Of a DNA stretch of 64,000 nt, positions 17,050-24,731 are shown piece after piece. Location of the stretch: NCBI RefSeq assembly GCF_004151105.1, contig NZ_PHRF01000095.1, positions 310,001 through 374,000 of the forward strand. The letters run 5' to 3'. Made by a program: the position numbers and the translations under genes. Numbering within the stretch: position 1 is the stretch's first letter; each line of letters starts with the position of its first letter. Source of the stretch: Streptomyces sp. L-9-10. Lineage in GTDB: Bacteria; Actinomycetota; Actinomycetes; Streptomycetales; Streptomycetaceae. The notes under the pieces were generated by a model, which ran no database searches, was not told the DNA's origin, and saw only the letters and a program-made list of their open reading frames with translations.

Positions 17050-17421
17050 ATGGGCACTTGGCGTAACGGCACAGGGCAGTTGACGGTCGCGGGGCAGGAC
17101 GTTCCGGTGGAGCTGGAGATCGCCGCGTCGTACGGGACACGGCGGCGCGGGCTGCTCGGGCGCGAGGGGATAGCGGGCGCGCTGCTGATCACTCCGTGCA
17201 ACAGCGTGCACACCTTCAGGATGCGCTTCACCATCGATGTGGCGTATCTGGACAAGGAGTTGAAGGTCATCGACGTCCACACGCTGAAGCCGGGCCGGCT
17301 CCCCCTGCCGCGCTGGCGGGCCCGCCATGTGCTGGAGGCGGAGGGCGGGGCGATGGAGCGGTGGGGGCTGCGGCCCGGGGTGCGGCTGAATGTGAACGTG
17401 GACGCGGAGCGCGCTGCGTGA
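17050..17421 (+). CDS. DUF192 family protein
   Basis: A 123-residue DUF192 domain protein. The family block RRRGLLGREGIAGALLITPCNSVHTFRMRFTIDVAYLD is intact, as is the later HVLEAEGG. Function is not established; members are small beta-rich proteins often exported, though no signal peptide is visible here. It is divergent from the prepilin peptidase and shares its GGGCCC-box region, which suggests a role linked to pilus or envelope assembly. A longer in-frame start at 16870 is unlikely because it would cross the shared promoter. Confidence 0.85.
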   Translation: MGTWRNGTGQLTVAGQDVPVELEIAASYGTRRRGLLGREGIAGALLITPCNSVHTFRMRFTIDVAYLDKELKVIDVHTLKPGRLPLPRWRARHVLEAEGGAMERWGLRPGVRLNVNVDAERAA

Positions 17422-17524
17422 GTCGTGGAGCGTGCTCCGCGAGTCGTGAAGCGTGCTCCGCGAGTCGTGAAGCGTGCTCCGCGAGTCGTGGAGCGTGCTC
17501 CGCGAGTCGTGAAGCGTGGTGCGT
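17420..17524. repeat. Five 21-bp tandem repeats after DUF192 gene
   Basis: Unit GAGTCGTGAAGCGTGCTCCGC occurs five times head to tail at 17420, 17441, 17462, 17483 and 17504, differing at one or a few bases. GAGCGTGCTC within the unit is nearly palindromic. The array starts at the DUF192 stop codon and ends 12 bp before the convergent lipoprotein gene. Confidence 0.9.
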
Positions 17525-17535
17525 GAGTCCGTGCG

Positions 17536-18369
17536 TTACGTGAGCTTGGTCGCCTGGGCGGCGAGCAGGGCCGGCGGCATCAGCGGTGTCGCGCCGTTCT
17601 CGAAGTTCGCGGTGTAGAAGGTGGCTACCGTGCCGCCCACCCGTACGAGATGGAAGACCAGCGGGACCGGATCGCCCTCGAAGTCCCCCGTCAGCTGATA
17701 GGCGAGCGCGTCGTCGCCCGCCTTGACCGTGCTCAACCGCTTGACGCCCGTGTACGTCGAGGGGCCGTCACCGCCGGAGGCCGTAAAGCCGTCCGCACAG
17801 GCGGTGACGGCGGCACGCAGCCGGTTGAGCAGGGTGCTCGCGTCCTGTACGCCGTGGGTGGTGAGGAATTCGGAGACGGCCGGGCGGTCGCTGTCGGGGC
17901 CGACGAGCTGCCGGTACGCGACAGCTTTCCCGAGCGGTTCCGGCTTGCCGTTCAGTACGGCGGTGAGGGGCAGGCACTCGCTCCTGTCCGCGTTCTCGCC
18001 CCGGGGCGGCGGGGCGTCCATCGGGCCTGACCTGAAGCCCGACACGTCGCCGTCGGCGAGGATCGCCCGGTCCAACTCGCCCTGTGTGAGGGCCTTCCCG
18101 CCGCTCGCGCCGATTCCGGTGAGATCCGGGCGCGGGGTCGCCGCGAGTACGGGTGCGACCGACGAGGGCGCGGTGGACGAAGGGGCGGTGGACGAAGCGC
18201 GTGGGGTGGCCGGTGCCTCGCTGCCGGCCTCCTTCGCGTCGCCGCGCTCCCCGCCTCCACAGGCGCCCATCAGTCCGAGCGAGAGCGCGGCGGTCACGGC
18301 GGCCAGGCACACACGCCGTGCCGTCCCCGCCGTGTCCTCCTCCGGCCTGCCTTCGGTGCGTGTGCTCAT
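17536..18369 (-). CDS. Lipoprotein of unknown function
   Basis: A 277-residue secreted lipoprotein with lipobox LMGAC after the signal segment VCLAAVTAALSLGLMGA, then a Ser/Thr/Pro/Ala-rich linker and a globular domain with cysteines at SECLPL and ACADGF. The domain resembles Streptomyces sensor-type lipoproteins that I cannot name. The ATG at 18369 is supported by GAGGAG at 7-8 bases. It follows the 187-residue protein gene by 11 bp, so both are likely transcribed from the GGGCCC-box promoter upstream of that gene. Confidence 0.75.
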   Translation of the reverse strand: MSTRTEGRPEEDTAGTARRVCLAAVTAALSLGLMGACGGGERGDAKEAGSEAPATPRASSTAPSSTAPSSVAPVLAATPRPDLTGIGASGGKALTQGELDRAILADGDVSGFRSGPMDAPPPRGENADRSECLPLTAVLNGKPEPLGKAVAYRQLVGPDSDRPAVSEFLTTHGVQDASTLLNRLRAAVTACADGFTASGGDGPSTYTGVKRLSTVKAGDDALAYQLTGDFEGDPVPLVFHLVRVGGTVATFYTANFENGATPLMPPALLAAQATKLT

Positions 18370-18380
18370 CCGGTCACTCC

Positions 18381-18944
18381 TCACTGGCTCGTGCCGCCGG
18401 GCGCGTTCATGTCGGCCGGCGTATCGGCCGCCATCACGGCCGGCTCGCCGAGCGGGGTCACCTCGGCGGCGGGGAAGGCGGCCACCGCCGTCTCCACGGC
18501 GTCCACGGTGTATATCGGCCGCTCATCCGCCGCGGTCACATCCGGGGCGACCACCGCGGCCACCAGCCGCGCCCGGGTCACCACCGGGGCGGGCGATCCA
18601 CCGGCCGGGGCCGCCAGCCAGTACGTCTCCGGGTCGACGTGTTCGTCCGGATAGAGCACCGCGGCCCCCGTACGGGCGGCGAGGGCCGCGGCCAGCTCCG
18701 CCTCGGTCTCGGGCGCGCCGTACGCGACGGTCGCGGGCTGCACCTGTACGTCCAGGCTCATCACCACATCGCCCCGTACCCGGTGGTGCGTACAGAGGAC
18801 GAACGCCTCCCAGTCGCGTGCGTCCTGGCCGTCCTCCTCGGCGCACACGTCCACCTGGCCGGGCCGCACGCCTGTGGCGTGCGCCAGTGCGGCGATCAGC
18901 TCGGACGGTTCGAGCGGTTGGCTGATCAAGAAGTTGCAGAGCAT
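18381..18944 (-). CDS. 187-residue protein of unknown function
   Basis: An acidic protein without signal peptide or membrane segment, beginning MLCNFLISQPLEPSELIAAL. It contains segments such as VDVCAEEDGQDARDWEAFVLCTHH and DVVMSLDVQVQPATVAYG, which suggest a mixed alpha/beta fold. I do not recognise a family. It lies downstream of the Hint toxin and its candidate immunity gene on the same strand but has its own GGGCCC-box promoter, and it is followed after 11 bp by the lipoprotein gene. The ATG at 18944 has GGGGGA 9 bases before it. Confidence 0.65.
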   Translation of the reverse strand: MLCNFLISQPLEPSELIAALAHATGVRPGQVDVCAEEDGQDARDWEAFVLCTHHRVRGDVVMSLDVQVQPATVAYGAPETEAELAAALAARTGAAVLYPDEHVDPETYWLAAPAGGSPAPVVTRARLVAAVVAPDVTAADERPIYTVDAVETAVAAFPAAEVTPLGEPAVMAADTPADMNAPGGTSQ

Positions 18945-19032
18945 GTGCACGTTCCCCCGTCGACGACTCCGGCGGCTCGCGCGTGGGCGTCCGGGTTCTG
19001 TGTCCTGGACGTACGCGACTCCAGCGATGCGG

Positions 19033-19101
19033 ACGCTATGCGTTCCGGGGCACGTGGTCATGGGCCCTGGGACCCGGTACGCGCGTGGGTCCGGGCCCAA
19101 A
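19033..19101 (-). promoter_or_regulatory. GGGCCC-box promoter of the 187-residue protein gene
   Basis: Minus strand: distal AGTTTGGGCCC (ending at 19093), then GGGTCC box (19075), GGGCCCATG box (19067, 8 bp on), 20 bp, and TAGCGT (19038-19033). The predicted start leaves a leader of about 80 bases. Confidence 0.5.
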
Positions 19102-19211
19102 CTCGGCTCCTGGTCCGGCTGATCCGTGCCTGTCCGTTCGGTGCTTGTCCGATCCGTACCGGCCCGCGCTTGCCGGCCCTCGCTTGCCGGCCCTCGTTCA
19201 TCGGCCCTCGT

Positions 19212-19724
19212 TTATCGGCCCGGCACGAGCGTGGTCTCGACTCCGCACGCACCGTCCCCGTACAGCTCCACCCAGCACTTCTCCTGCGCCTCGTTGCCGA
19301 GCCGGATACCGAACGTCCAGGTGGGGTCGAGGAAGAGCGTGTGGCCGCCCTCGAAGTCCAGGGCGAGGCATCTGCACTCCGCCCCGCCGCCCGGATAGAC
19401 CCGGATCCGCGTACAGCGCCACTCGCTCCTGCCGTCGCCGAAGAGCTGTTCGCCGTACGAGGCGACGATCACCTCGTCCTCGGCGTCGGCCAGTACCCCG
19501 ATGTCCGACCAGCTGATGGCCGGCACCCGGGCCGAGGCCAGCCGGTCGTACTGGCCGACGGACTCGAACCGCAGCAGTCCGTCGTCCAGCCGCAGCCATA
19601 CGGCCATCGGCTGCGGCCGGAACTCCGGTACGTCGCCGTCCCGGTCGACCCAGCCGGGGACGAGCACATCGCGGACATGGTGGGCGCGGAGCGCCTCTTC
19701 GACCGGCCGCCACTGGCTACTCAT
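19212..19724 (-). CDS. Candidate immunity protein next to the pilin-Hint toxin gene
   Basis: A 170-residue soluble protein of unknown family, rich in beta-strand patterns (MAVWLRLDDGLLRFESVGQY, EVIVASYGEQLF, HTLFLDPTWTFGIRLG), with cysteines in WRCTRIRV, ECRCLAL, EKCWVEL and ACGVE. It starts 93 bp after the stop of the Hint-toxin gene on the same strand, the standard place for an immunity gene in polymorphic toxin systems. No experimental or family evidence supports the role; it rests on position, size and lack of export signals. Confidence 0.5.
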   Translation of the reverse strand: MSSQWRPVEEALRAHHVRDVLVPGWVDRDGDVPEFRPQPMAVWLRLDDGLLRFESVGQYDRLASARVPAISWSDIGVLADAEDEVIVASYGEQLFGDGRSEWRCTRIRVYPGGGAECRCLALDFEGGHTLFLDPTWTFGIRLGNEAQEKCWVELYGDGACGVETTLVPGR

Positions 19725-19816
19725 CCCGGCTACCCCTTCTCCCCGTGTTCTTCCGCTGCTTCGGCCACTTCTTCGGCCACTTCTTCGTCTTCTTCTACGG
19801 CTTCTTCTTAGGTCTG

Positions 19817-21514
19817 CTACTTCTTCTTGGGCACCTTCTGGGTGATCTCGATCGAGGTGTCCAGTCCTTCGCCGCTCTTGAGCGCCGTCCAGAAGTCGCC
19901 GTTCTCCCGCAGGACGACCGTCACGCCCTTGCCACGATAGATCAGCCCCTCAGGCTCGCCCTTCTTCAACGTACCCTTCCCGACCAGCTCGAATGTGCCG
20001 TCCTTGATGGCCTTTCCGATGTCCTCACGGAACCGGGGGCCGTCCTCCTTCAGCTTCTTGTACTTCGTACCGAGGGCGTCCTCGATGAGCTTCTTGTGCC
20101 GCAGGAAGTGGTCCTTGAACTTCTTGGCGTCGCCCTCGCCGACGTTCGGCTTCCTGGCCGCGTCGACGTCCTCCGGGGACATGTCGCAGTCGTTGTTGTG
20201 GACGAGCGCGGCGGCGGAGCCGATCCCCACGTAGTAGGTGTGGATGCCCTCGACGGTCAGGTCGTAGGTGGTCTGCCGCTGGGTGTAGCGGGAGACGGCG
20301 GTGACCGTACGCGTCGAGCCCGTCGGCGTACGCAGCTCGTCACCCGGGGAGATCTCGCCGGCCTCCGCCCAGCGGCGCTCGCCGCTCAGCCAGAACGGGT
20401 GCGTGTCCGTGGCCGTGAGGCGCGCCGGTACGCCGCCGTCCAGGACCGTGAGCCGGGTGAAGTGCTTGTCGTCGTACGTGATGATGGTCCGCCGCACCGC
20501 GCGGGGCTCCGTCACGCCCGTCAGCGGGTCGGTGGCCAGGACGCGCGTGCCCACGGGGACACGGTCGATGGCCCGTCGTGTGCCATCGGCGAGCAGGACC
20601 GGCGTACCGGGCAGGAAGCTGTGCCGGACGGGGCACGTGGTGGGTTTCTTGTCCGGTGTCTCCTTGTCGCCTTCTTTGTCGCCTTCTTTGGGTTTGCCCT
20701 TGTTCTCGGCGTCGAGTTTCCGCTTCGCGTCGGCGAGTCTGTCCTCGGCCTCGCTGACGCGTTTGCGGTTCTTGATCAGGCCCTTGATGCCGTCGTACAG
20801 ATCACCGCCGTGCTTCTTCAGCTTTCTGACCAGCTCGACGGCCTTCTTCCACTTCCATGGCGCCCCGTACTTCGCCGCGAGCTTGCCCACGGCGCCGCCG
20901 ATGAGGCTGAGCAGTACGTTGACGAGCGTCTCCGTACAGGCGCCCATGTCCCCCTTGGTGACGCAGTCCAGGGCGTCGGTGATCCCCAGCTCGTCGGCCA
21001 GGATCTTCGCCAGCTCCTTCGCGGCCTCCTTGGCCTTGTCGGAGTCGGACTTCTCGGCGGCCTGGGCATCCTGGAGTTCCTTGAGGGCGGCCTCGTAGTC
21101 GATCTGGGTCTGGGGCTTCTCGCCGCCGGTGCCGCCACCTCTGTCGCCTGTGTCGTCTGTGTCGCTGGTGCCGCTGGTGCCGTCTGTCTCGTCCCCTGGG
21201 GCGTCGGTGTTGTCTTCCCCTCCCCCGCCGCCACCGCAGTTGTCGCCACCGGTGATCCGGCACACCTGCGTGCCGAGACCTTCGGCGATCGTCGGCCCCA
21301 CGCCCGTGACCACCAGCGTGCCGACGATCGCGGCGACGACGGCCACGAGACCGACGTACTCGACGGCCCCCTGTCCCCGCTGCCCCCGGCACCCGCGCCG
21401 CGCCCGGCGCAGCCCGAGCAGCCTGGCCTCGGTACGCGGCATGGACTTCCGCACGCGCCGACGCACGCGACCGCGCACACGACGAAACTGACGCACTACC
21501 CCCGATGGCGACAT
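19817..21514 (-). CDS. Flp pilin-Hint-toxin chimera (polymorphic toxin-like)
   Basis: A 565-residue protein in five parts: basic leader (1-47); Flp-type pilin with cleavage motif G47/QGAVEY (Glu at +5) and a hydrophobic helix (54-75), running on to GLGTQVC; a Gly/Asp/Thr-rich linker (94-135); a helical pre-toxin region (136-285); a Hint domain (about 294-441) with SFLPGTPVLLADGT, LTATDTHPFW, TYDLTVEGIHTYYVG and terminal LVHNN; and a 124-residue C-terminal domain with FKDHFLRHKKLIEDALG and VTVVLRENGDFWTAL, probably a nuclease toxin but unassigned. Hint domains can cut themselves free. The ATG matches the predicted +1 of its promoter. The Tad pilus is the likely exporter (inference). Confidence 0.82.
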   Translation of the reverse strand: MSPSGVVRQFRRVRGRVRRRVRKSMPRTEARLLGLRRARRGCRGQRGQGAVEYVGLVAVVAAIVGTLVVTGVGPTIAEGLGTQVCRITGGDNCGGGGGGEDNTDAPGDETDGTSGTSDTDDTGDRGGGTGGEKPQTQIDYEAALKELQDAQAAEKSDSDKAKEAAKELAKILADELGITDALDCVTKGDMGACTETLVNVLLSLIGGAVGKLAAKYGAPWKWKKAVELVRKLKKHGGDLYDGIKGLIKNRKRVSEAEDRLADAKRKLDAENKGKPKEGDKEGDKETPDKKPTTCPVRHSFLPGTPVLLADGTRRAIDRVPVGTRVLATDPLTGVTEPRAVRRTIITYDDKHFTRLTVLDGGVPARLTATDTHPFWLSGERRWAEAGEISPGDELRTPTGSTRTVTAVSRYTQRQTTYDLTVEGIHTYYVGIGSAAALVHNNDCDMSPEDVDAARKPNVGEGDAKKFKDHFLRHKKLIEDALGTKYKKLKEDGPRFREDIGKAIKDGTFELVGKGTLKKGEPEGLIYRGKGVTVVLRENGDFWTALKSGEGLDTSIEITQKVPKKK

Positions 21515-21520
21515 ACACCC

Positions 21521-21567
21521 AGGTTAGGTGCGCGTGCCTCCCCCGTCTTGAGTCCCAGGGCCCAAAC
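21521..21567 (-). promoter_or_regulatory. GGGCCC-box promoter of the pilin-Hint-toxin gene
   Basis: Minus strand: GTTTGGGCCC (21567-21558), GGGACT box 7 bp on (21556), then TAACCT (21526-21521) 21 bp after GGGACTCAA. The predicted +1 is 21514, exactly the ATG, so the mRNA would be leaderless; no good ribosome site is present, in agreement. Confidence 0.6.
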
Positions 21568-21655
21568 CCGGACTCGTGCGCGGCAAGCGGAGGACGGGGG
21601 TTCGATAGTTTGATCCGGCGCACGTCGTAACAGGTGCAAATGGGGAGGGGCGAGC

Positions 21656-22141
21656 ATGGCGACCGAGGCGTACTCGGAATCCTGGCGAGAGCTGATCGAT
21701 CTGGCCGGTCAGGAAAGGCAGAGTGCCGCGAGCGGGCCGATGTCGTTGGCATCGGCGGGCGGTTCGGGCGGTTCCGGCGGTTCCGGCGGTTCCGGCGGCG
21801 CGGCTTCCCGCAGCGATCTGGAGCACAGCGACGGGCCCTGGACGACCGCGGCCGGCGTCGCCGAAGCCTTACGGACGAGCACCACGACCGCGAAGAGCAG
21901 GTTGACGTCCGCTCATACGGGTGTCACGGCGGCCACCGAGGGCCTGGCGAGTTCCGGCGTACTGAAGTCGGTCCTGACCTCCTGGGAGGACCGTCTGAGC
22001 TCCGTACGGGACGAGTGCGGGTCCCTGGCCCCGAAGCTGCGCCAGGTCGGCAAGGACTTGGGAGAGCGGGACACGAAGGTGAAATCCTCGCTGCGGGAAA
22101 TCAACACACCGAGTGAACCGAGTGAACCGAAGGAGAAATGA
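21656..22141 (+). CDS. WXG100-like small secreted-type protein, TTA-containing
   Basis: A 161-residue helical protein with a Gly/Ser repeat (GGSGG, residues 35-48) and two long helices flanking a PWTTAAGVAEAL segment, similar in size and pattern to ESX/type VII partner proteins. The assignment is tentative since the classic WXG turn is not evident. The ATG at 21656 has GGGGAGGGG just upstream. Leu72 is encoded by TTA (21869-21871), so full translation should need the bldA tRNA. It is the first of a three-gene operon (ATGA overlap with the next) and is divergent from the pilin-Hint-toxin gene. Confidence 0.7.
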   Translation: MATEAYSESWRELIDLAGQERQSAASGPMSLASAGGSGGSGGSGGSGGAASRSDLEHSDGPWTTAAGVAEALRTSTTTAKSRLTSAHTGVTAATEGLASSGVLKSVLTSWEDRLSSVRDECGSLAPKLRQVGKDLGERDTKVKSSLREINTPSEPSEPKEK

Positions 22142-24036
22142 CCGCTGTGCTGACATGGCAGCGATTACGCGACCTGAAGTGGTCGGAGCTCCAGGACGCG
22201 GCAGACGGCTGGGGCGAGGTCAGCAACAGGGCCGACGCGGCTCGCGACCGGGTGAGCAACGAGATGACCAACCAGCTCGCGACGTCGCAGAAGGGGGAGG
22301 CGGCGACGGCCGCACTCGGGCGGCTGAAGCGGCTCGACAGGAACTTCGAGTATCTCTATACGGAGTGCGGGCTGGTCCGTACGACGCTGAACAGCCTCGC
22401 CTTCGAACTGAGCGGCGCGCAGAGGCGGTTGAAAGACGCTCTGGAGGACGCGGCGGACCTGAGGTTCACCGTGCACGCGGACGGATCCGTCAGTTACCCG
22501 GCCGGTGGAGAGAACATCATCGACGGCAAGGAGCTCCCGGGCGGCAGCACGAACGGGTCTCCCCTGGGCACGCCGTACGGCCCCTCACCGGGAGCCCCCT
22601 CGGGCGGACCGCTGCTCAGCAATCCCAACCCCCACCACGCCAAGGCCCAGGCCATCGCCGACCGTATCCTGCGGGCGGTCAGCGAGGCCCAGGACATCGA
22701 CACCCGCTTCAGCGCGACACTCGGCAAGCTCAAGGCCGCCCCCGGTCTCACCGTCGACACGAAGACGTGGACGGATGCCGCGGCGGACGCCGCGGCCGTG
22801 CGGGGCGCGGCGGACGACTACTTGAAGAAGGACATCCCTAACGACAAGTCCCCGGCGGAACGCAATGCCTGGTGGACGTCCCTCACGCAGGAGCAGCGCG
22901 AGGAGTATCTCGCGGTGTACCCGAATGAGATCGGCAACTTGGACGGCATTCCCTCCGAGGTCCGCGACACGGCCAACAGAGACAACTTGCAGTTGCTGAT
23001 CGGCAAGTTGGAGGGTCAGGACGGGGAGAAGGCACGGGCCCAGCTGGCGGGACTGAAGTCGATCGACGGGCAGTTACGGGCGGAGCCGGAGAAGGGCGTG
23101 CCGCCGATGTATCTGCTGGGCATCGGGGACGAGGGCAACGGCCGCGCGATCGTGTCGTTCGGCAACCCTGATGCGTCGAGGAATGTGTCCGCTTATGTTC
23201 CGGGGCTCGGGACGTCATTGGATGAGGCGTTCGCGCGCAACGATGTGAAGCGAGCGCGCGACACCGCCAAAGCCGCCAGCGACATCGACGATTCCAGCGC
23301 GGCCATCGTATGGCTCGGATACGACGCACCGCAGATGCCCGCCGAGAATGTGATCGACAATGTGGGCGTGATGTTCGAGCGTGACGGCAAGGCCGGGGCC
23401 GTCGCGTACAACGACTTCATGGCGGGCATCTCGGTCACGAACCACAATCCTGACCCGCATGTCACCGCCATCGGCCATTCGTACGGTTCATTTACCGTGG
23501 GACAGGCAGCGCAGCGGGACGGCGGCATCCCAGGAGCCGACGACATCGTCCTGCTCGGCAGCCCCGGCACCGGAGCGGATTCCGTTGAGGACCTCGGTGT
23601 CGGCAAGGGCCATGTGTATGTCGGTGCCGCGGACCACGACCCGGTGACCATGCTGCCGAGTGAGGACGAGTCAAGTGCTCTTGGCGCCGGTGTAGTGGGC
23701 GGCGCCTCCGCCGGAGCCGTCCTGGGGCTGGGCGTAGGAGGGCCGATCGGTGGCGTCGTCGGTGGCGTGGCTGGCGGTGTCGTGGGTGGCATAGCCGGAT
23801 ACATGTCGTCGGAGGACGAGAGTCAGCTCTGGTTCGGTACGGACCCGGCGCACGAGGACTTCGGGGCACAACGCTTCAAGGTGGATGACGGACCGCGCCC
23901 GTACATCGACGGCCAAGGGGCCACGCCTGCCCACTCGAACTACTTCGACCCCGTAAAGGACCCAATGTCCGCCCAGAACATTGCACTGATCGTCGCGGGG
24001 CGCAGCGATCAGATCTCGACCGAGGAGCCTCGGTGA
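22138..24036 (+). CDS. DUF1023-type alpha/beta hydrolase with N-terminal helical domain, TTA-containing
   Basis: A 632-residue protein. The N-terminal 230 residues are helical and WXG/ESX-like; the C-terminal half is an alpha/beta hydrolase of the DUF1023 type with nucleophile elbow GHSYG (Ser448), VWLGYDAPQ, DDIVLLGSPGTGADS and ADHDPVT. Near residues 515-560 a Gly/Ala/Val-rich stretch (GVGGPIGGVVGGVAGGVVGG) looks membrane-inserting. Such proteins are commonly linked to type VII secretion in actinobacteria, but no ESX ATPase gene is in this window. Two TTA codons (22165, 23074; residues 10 and 313) predict bldA dependence. It overlaps both neighbours by 4 bp. Confidence 0.82.
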   Translation: MTAVLTWQRLRDLKWSELQDAADGWGEVSNRADAARDRVSNEMTNQLATSQKGEAATAALGRLKRLDRNFEYLYTECGLVRTTLNSLAFELSGAQRRLKDALEDAADLRFTVHADGSVSYPAGGENIIDGKELPGGSTNGSPLGTPYGPSPGAPSGGPLLSNPNPHHAKAQAIADRILRAVSEAQDIDTRFSATLGKLKAAPGLTVDTKTWTDAAADAAAVRGAADDYLKKDIPNDKSPAERNAWWTSLTQEQREEYLAVYPNEIGNLDGIPSEVRDTANRDNLQLLIGKLEGQDGEKARAQLAGLKSIDGQLRAEPEKGVPPMYLLGIGDEGNGRAIVSFGNPDASRNVSAYVPGLGTSLDEAFARNDVKRARDTAKAASDIDDSSAAIVWLGYDAPQMPAENVIDNVGVMFERDGKAGAVAYNDFMAGISVTNHNPDPHVTAIGHSYGSFTVGQAAQRDGGIPGADDIVLLGSPGTGADSVEDLGVGKGHVYVGAADHDPVTMLPSEDESSALGAGVVGGASAGAVLGLGVGGPIGGVVGGVAGGVVGGIAGYMSSEDESQLWFGTDPAHEDFGAQRFKVDDGPRPYIDGQGATPAHSNYFDPVKDPMSAQNIALIVAGRSDQISTEEPR

Positions 24037-24647
24037 AGGTGTTACGTATTGCTCTGATCACGGCTCTCACGATCAGCACAGCCGGATGCTCCAACCTGGG
24101 AATGCCAGGAGAGCAAGGAGAGGAAAAGCACGTGGTCAGCAAGATCAGTCTTCAGAAGGCAGCCGAGAAGGCCGACGCGATCATGCTGAGCACCATGTCG
24201 TCGGTCCAGCCGGCTTTGAACTGGGTGCATGACGGATCCACGGACGGCGGGTGCGGCGAATACACCATCGACGGCAAGAAGACCGGCTCCGTAACCCGGC
24301 GCACTGCGGTCATGACCATCGTCTCGGAAGCCAGACGCGGCAGTCTGCTCGGCGTGGTGGAACGCCACTGGAAGAAACAGGGGTACACGATCACCAGCAT
24401 GAACACCAGCAAGGAATTCCCGGCCATCAACGCCAGTACCCCCGAGGACTTCCGCATGAGTGTCCTTGTCGGCGGCAAGGGGCAGTTCTTCTTCAGCGTC
24501 GTCACCCCGTGCTTCATCGAGTCGGAGGTCGCCCCACCCAAAACGGAAGCCAACGGGACCCCCTTCGACGGGCCGAAGGTCCCTGATCCCTCCGTCCCCT
24601 CCGACTTCTGGTCCGCGACTACCCCGATCCCGTCCCCCTCCCCCTGA
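24033..24647 (+). CDS. Lipoprotein of the TTA operon
   Basis: A 204-residue lipoprotein with signal segment VLRIALITALTIS and lipobox TAGC, followed by a globular domain with two cysteines (GGCGEY, TPCFIE) and a Pro-rich tail. The GTG at 24033 overlaps the hydrolase stop (GTGA) and has GAGGAG upstream. Residue 4 is a TTA leucine (24042-24044). The domain resembles small Streptomyces lipoproteins that accompany ESX-like hydrolases; its function, possibly inhibiting or anchoring the hydrolase, is inferred from the operon. Confidence 0.8.
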   Translation: MKVLRIALITALTISTAGCSNLGMPGEQGEEKHVVSKISLQKAAEKADAIMLSTMSSVQPALNWVHDGSTDGGCGEYTIDGKKTGSVTRRTAVMTIVSEARRGSLLGVVERHWKKQGYTITSMNTSKEFPAINASTPEDFRMSVLVGGKGQFFFSVVTPCFIESEVAPPKTEANGTPFDGPKVPDPSVPSDFWSATTPIPSPSP

Positions 24648-24679
24648 AAGCGGCACCGCCTGGACGGTGAGCGTGCGGA

Positions 24680-24710
24680 GCCCGGGACCCGCAGACAGTA
24701 CGTCCCGGGC
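24680..24710. terminator. Hairpin between the TTA operon and a convergent gene
   Basis: A 9-bp stem GCCCGGGAC (24680-24688) pairs with 24702-24710, loop of 13 bases. It lies between two convergent genes and can serve both. Confidence 0.6.
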
Positions 24711-24731
24711 CCCGGCCCCACGATGGTCGGT

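Noticed and set aside
17420..17524. Could the 21-bp repeats be a CRISPR array
   Set aside because: Units are directly adjacent with no spacers and no cas genes are nearby.
21656..24647. A complete type VII (ESX) secretion locus
   Set aside because: Only substrate-like genes are present; no EccC ATPase or other core component is encoded in the window.
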